A DNA stretch of 41,715 nt, taken from assembly GCA_964516515.1 (NCBI GenBank), contig CAZEYA010000010.1:1-41715 (forward strand). Direction: 5' to 3'. The position numbers and the translations under genes are program-made. Below are positions 39,217 to 41,715 of the stretch, one piece after another. This DNA comes from JANNOG01 sp964516515 (GTDB taxonomy: Bacteria > Actinomycetota > Actinomycetes > Actinomycetales > JBBAYJ01). The notes below the pieces were generated by a model. That model made no database searches and was not told the DNA's origin. It saw only the letters and a program-made list of their open reading frames with translations. Within the stretch, counting starts at the first letter, position 1. Every line of letters starts with the position of its first letter.

Positions 39217-41580
39217 TCACGGCGGGACCGCGACCTGCTGCAGCCGGGGGGCGCGATCGCGCAGCCGCTCGATCGCCCACAGTGTGGCTTCGGGAGTCGC
39301 CGGCGAGGCCAGCGGGACATGCCGTGCCGCCTCGGGCGTCGACGCGAACGCGGCGACGGCGTCGCGGATCGCTTCACGGACCGACAGCGCCAGCATGAGC
39401 GGCGGCTCGCCCACTGCCTTGCTGCCGTGGACGGTGCGGTCCTGGGTCGCGTCGCTCAGCAGCTGCACCCGGAAGTCCTCGGGTACCTCGCTGACCGTCG
39501 GGATCTTGTAGGTGCTCGGCGCGAACGTCTGCAGCCGCCCGGTGGCGTCCCAGACCACCTCTTCCATGGTCAGCCAGCCCATGCCCTGGACGAAGCCGCC
39601 CTCGACCTGGCCCCGGTCGACCAGCGGGTTCAGCGAGTCCCCGACGTCGTGCAGGATGTCGACCCGGCGCAGCCGGAAGCAGCCGGTGAAGCCGTCGACC
39701 TCGACCTCGGACACGGCGGCGCCGTAGGCGAAGTAGTGGAACGGCTTGCCGCGGCCGGTCTCTGGGTTCCAGTGAATGTTGGGAGTGCGGTAGAAGCCGG
39801 TCGCCGACAGCGACACCATCTGGGCGTAGGCCTCCGCGACGACCTCGTCGAAGGCCACCGCGTGGCCGGGCTCCCCGGGGGCGTGAACCCGCTCGGCGAC
39901 GAAGACCAGGTCCTCAGATCCGGTCCGGCCGAGCATTCGGGCGGCGACCTCCGATAGCCGCAATCGCAGGGTCAGGCAGGAGTCACGCACCGCCTGGCCG
40001 TTGAGGTCCGAGCCGCTGCTGGCGGCCGTGGCCGAGGTGTTGGGCACCTTGTCGGTGGCGGTGGGCATGGCGCGGAACCGACCCGGGGAGACGCCGAGGG
40101 TGCTCGCGGCCACTTCCAGCATCTTGGTGTGCAGCCCCTGGCCCATTTCGGTGCCGCCGTGATTGAGCTGGATGGATCCGTCGGCATAGATCAGCACCAG
40201 AGCGCCCGCCTGGTTGTACTTGGTGTTGGTGAAGGAGATGCCGAACTTCACCGGCGTGATCGCCAGGCCCCGCTTGCGGTGCGGGCGCGAGGCGTTGTGG
40301 GCCGTGATCCCGGCCCGGCGGGCGGTGAAGTCGCTGCTGTCGAGCAGCTCCCGCCAGATCCGCGGCAGCCGGTTGCCCTCGATCAGTTGGCCGTAGTGCG
40401 TGGTGGCCGCGTCGACCTCGTCGGGTGGGCAGTCGGCCGCGTCGCGGTAGAGGTTGCGGCGGCGGACCTCCTCCGGCCGGAGCCCGAGGTGACGGGCCAC
40501 CCGCTCGAGCACCTCCTCGGCGACCAGCATTCCCTGCGGCCCACCGAAGCCGCGAAAGGCGGTGTGGGAGGTGGTGTTGGTGCGCGCCACTCGCCCGCTG
40601 ACCGTCAATTGCGGAATGTAGTAGGAGTTGTCCACGTGGAACATGGCGCGGCTGGTCACGGGCTCGGACAGGTCGAGCGACCAGCCGCCGTCACTGGTCA
40701 GCGCCACCTGGAGCGCCAGCAGGCGGCCGTCCTGGGTCGCGGCCACCCGGTAGCGGGCGTGGAACGGGTGCCGCTTGCCGGTCAGCACCATGTCCTGCTC
40801 GCGGTTGAGCCGGACTCGCACCGGCCGGCCGGTGACGTAGGCGGCCAGGGCGGCGATCGCGGCGCAGCCGTTGGCCTGCGTCTCCTTCCCGCCGAAGCCG
40901 CCGCCCATCCGCAGGCAGGTGACCGTGACCCGGTTGCGGGCCAGGCCCAGGACGCGGGCCACGACGATCTGCGTCTCGGCCGGGTGCTGGGTCGAGGAGT
41001 GAACGACGACGTTGCCCTCGGCGTCGATCGACGCCCACGACGCCTGGGTCTCCAGGTAGAAGTGGTCCTGGCCGCCGATCAGCACCTCGCCGTCCAGGAC
41101 GAGCGGTGCGGTGGCGAGGACAGCCTCGGCGTCCCCGCGGGTGATCCACTTCTCGGGGCCGGAGTAGCTGTCGGCGGCGATGGCGGCCGTCAGCGTCGTG
41201 ACGGCGGGCAGCGGCTCGTAGTCGACGGTCACTGCGGCCGCGCCCAACCGCGCCGCGTCGTCGGTCTCGGCGACCACCCACGTCACGGCCTGGCCGAGGT
41301 AGTGAACCTCGTCGGTGGGCAGCAGCTGCTCGTCGTGGGTGTGGCCGCTGACGTCGTTGGGACCGGGAATGTCCTGCGGCCGCAACACGGTGACGACGCC
41401 GCGGACGGCCAACGCCGGTGCGGCGTCGACGCCCGTGATGCGCGCGTGGGCGTGCGGGGAGTGCACGGGCCAGCAGGTCAGCATCCCCGTGGGCCGCACC
41501 TGGTCGTCGGTGTAGACCGCGCGGCCCGTGACGTGGGCGGCGGCGGCTTCGTGCGACCTGGCGGCGCCGTGCTTGGTCAT
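39217..41580 (-). CDS. xdhB: Xanthine dehydrogenase molybdopterin-binding subunit XdhB
   Basis: The 787-residue large subunit binds the molybdenum cofactor and oxidises hypoxanthine and xanthine to uric acid. Diagnostic blocks are CLRMGGGFGGKETQ, AFRGFGGPQG (Arg343, the substrate-orienting Arg of xanthine dehydrogenases), GGTEMGQGLHTKM and SKAVGEPPLML (catalytic Glu725). The conserved Arg separates it from most aldehyde oxidases and CO dehydrogenases. Length matches bacterial XdhB. Its ATG overlaps the stop of the upstream xdhA gene (ATGA). Confidence 0.93.
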   Translation of the reverse strand: MTKHGAARSHEAAAAHVTGRAVYTDDQVRPTGMLTCWPVHSPHAHARITGVDAAPALAVRGVVTVLRPQDIPGPNDVSGHTHDEQLLPTDEVHYLGQAVTWVVAETDDAARLGAAAVTVDYEPLPAVTTLTAAIAADSYSGPEKWITRGDAEAVLATAPLVLDGEVLIGGQDHFYLETQASWASIDAEGNVVVHSSTQHPAETQIVVARVLGLARNRVTVTCLRMGGGFGGKETQANGCAAIAALAAYVTGRPVRVRLNREQDMVLTGKRHPFHARYRVAATQDGRLLALQVALTSDGGWSLDLSEPVTSRAMFHVDNSYYIPQLTVSGRVARTNTTSHTAFRGFGGPQGMLVAEEVLERVARHLGLRPEEVRRRNLYRDAADCPPDEVDAATTHYGQLIEGNRLPRIWRELLDSSDFTARRAGITAHNASRPHRKRGLAITPVKFGISFTNTKYNQAGALVLIYADGSIQLNHGGTEMGQGLHTKMLEVAASTLGVSPGRFRAMPTATDKVPNTSATAASSGSDLNGQAVRDSCLTLRLRLSEVAARMLGRTGSEDLVFVAERVHAPGEPGHAVAFDEVVAEAYAQMVSLSATGFYRTPNIHWNPETGRGKPFHYFAYGAAVSEVEVDGFTGCFRLRRVDILHDVGDSLNPLVDRGQVEGGFVQGMGWLTMEEVVWDATGRLQTFAPSTYKIPTVSEVPEDFRVQLLSDATQDRTVHGSKAVGEPPLMLALSVREAIRDAVAAFASTPEAARHVPLASPATPEATLWAIERLRDRAPRLQQVAVPP

Positions 41581-41715
41581 CGATGACCGCCGTTCGCCAC
41601 GTCGTGGGCGAACTTCTCGAACAGGTTGCCCGCCAGCGCCCGCCGGTATGCGGCCGAGCCCCGCAGGTCGTCCAGCGGCGTGAAGGCCTCGCGCAGCGCG
41701 GCGGTGGCCCGGGCG
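41577..41715 (-). CDS. xdhA: Xanthine dehydrogenase small subunit XdhA, C-terminal end (runs off window)
   Basis: The open minus-strand frame at the right edge gives 45 codons ending TPLDDLRGSAAYRRALAGN then LFEKFAHDVANGGHR. This is the end of the C-terminal domain of the FAD subunit (CO_deh_flav_C type). Its TGA overlaps the xdhB ATG. The [2Fe-2S] and FAD domains would lie outside the window. Confidence 0.82.
   Translation of the reverse strand, partial: ARATAALREAFTPLDDLRGSAAYRRALAGNLFEKFAHDVANGGHR

Noticed and set aside
40129..41586. Plus-strand open frame of 485 codons opposite xdhB
   Set aside because: xdhB has full-length family motifs; the opposite frame is Val/Gly/Arg/His-rich without any recognisable domain.
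1..41715. tRNA, rRNA, insertion sequence, integrase or phage genes
   Set aside because: None recognised by eye on either strand. A tRNAscan/Rfam run would be needed to exclude small RNAs.

Overview
The window is high-GC DNA with strong G/C third-position bias, frequent GTG starts, GTGA/ATGA stop-start overlaps and many apparently leaderless promoters. This points to an actinomycete. An IdeR/DtxR-type metalloregulator, an F420-type luciferase-like oxidoreductase and a glnA/aldC/SDR/amidotransferase cluster resembling the M. tuberculosis Rv2857c-Rv2860c block agree with that, but the genus cannot be named from sequence alone. About 41 protein genes are supported. No rRNA, tRNA, CRISPR array, transposase or phage gene was seen. 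The only stretch over 300 bp without a confident gene is 1306-1678, which holds a 13-bp tandem repeat and a 100-N scaffold gap.

Layout. 1-2.3 kb: 3' part of a secreted/membrane alpha/beta hydrolase gene, the repeat plus gap, and a Phd/VapC toxin-antitoxin pair. 2.3-6.6 kb: a two-gene SPFH plus zinc-ribbon operon (YdjI/YdjG-like), divergent from an ABC exporter that ends in a strong hairpin. 6.6-8.7 kb: a MATE exporter and a second VapBC pair. 8.7-12.4 kb: methylmalonate-semialdehyde dehydrogenase, asparaginase II and a TIGR03842-like F420 oxidoreductase. 12.4-18.7 kb: a DUF6493-like protein, an MFS transporter, an HtrA-like lipoprotein protease, a split RibD-like reductase/deaminase pair and a UPF0303 protein. 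18.7-19.7 kb: a DHH phosphoesterase.

19.7-23.2 kb is the most notable metabolic locus. A UbiA prenyltransferase lies divergent, across 49 bp, from a translationally coupled type III polyketide synthase / ICMT-type methyltransferase / flavin monooxygenase operon of the srsABC (phenolic lipid) type. An MFS exporter follows at 23.3-24.6 kb. Together they suggest a compact pathway for a methylated, oxidised and perhaps prenylated alkylresorcinol/quinone lipid. 24.7-28.1 kb encodes a 1132-residue secreted protein built from repeated Ig-like and carboxypeptidase-regulatory-like modules and three C-terminal repeats, each with a cysteine pair.

28.3-33.2 kb is a gamma-glutamyl polyamine/amine catabolic operon (glutamine-synthetase-like ligase, aldehyde dehydrogenase, SDR, gamma-glutamyl-GABA hydrolase) with a Uma2-type nuclease gene inside it. 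33.3-35 kb carries a YciO/Sua5 protein and a CorA-type transporter. 35-38.3 kb is a probable iron/manganese module: a DtxR/IdeR regulator with intact metal ligands, divergent from a coupled ABC-ATPase / ABC-2 permease / ferritin-like-VIT1 operon, with a 17-bp inverted repeat between them. 38.4-41.7 kb holds xdhC, xdhB and the 3' end of xdhA (xanthine dehydrogenase, purine catabolism), running off the right edge.
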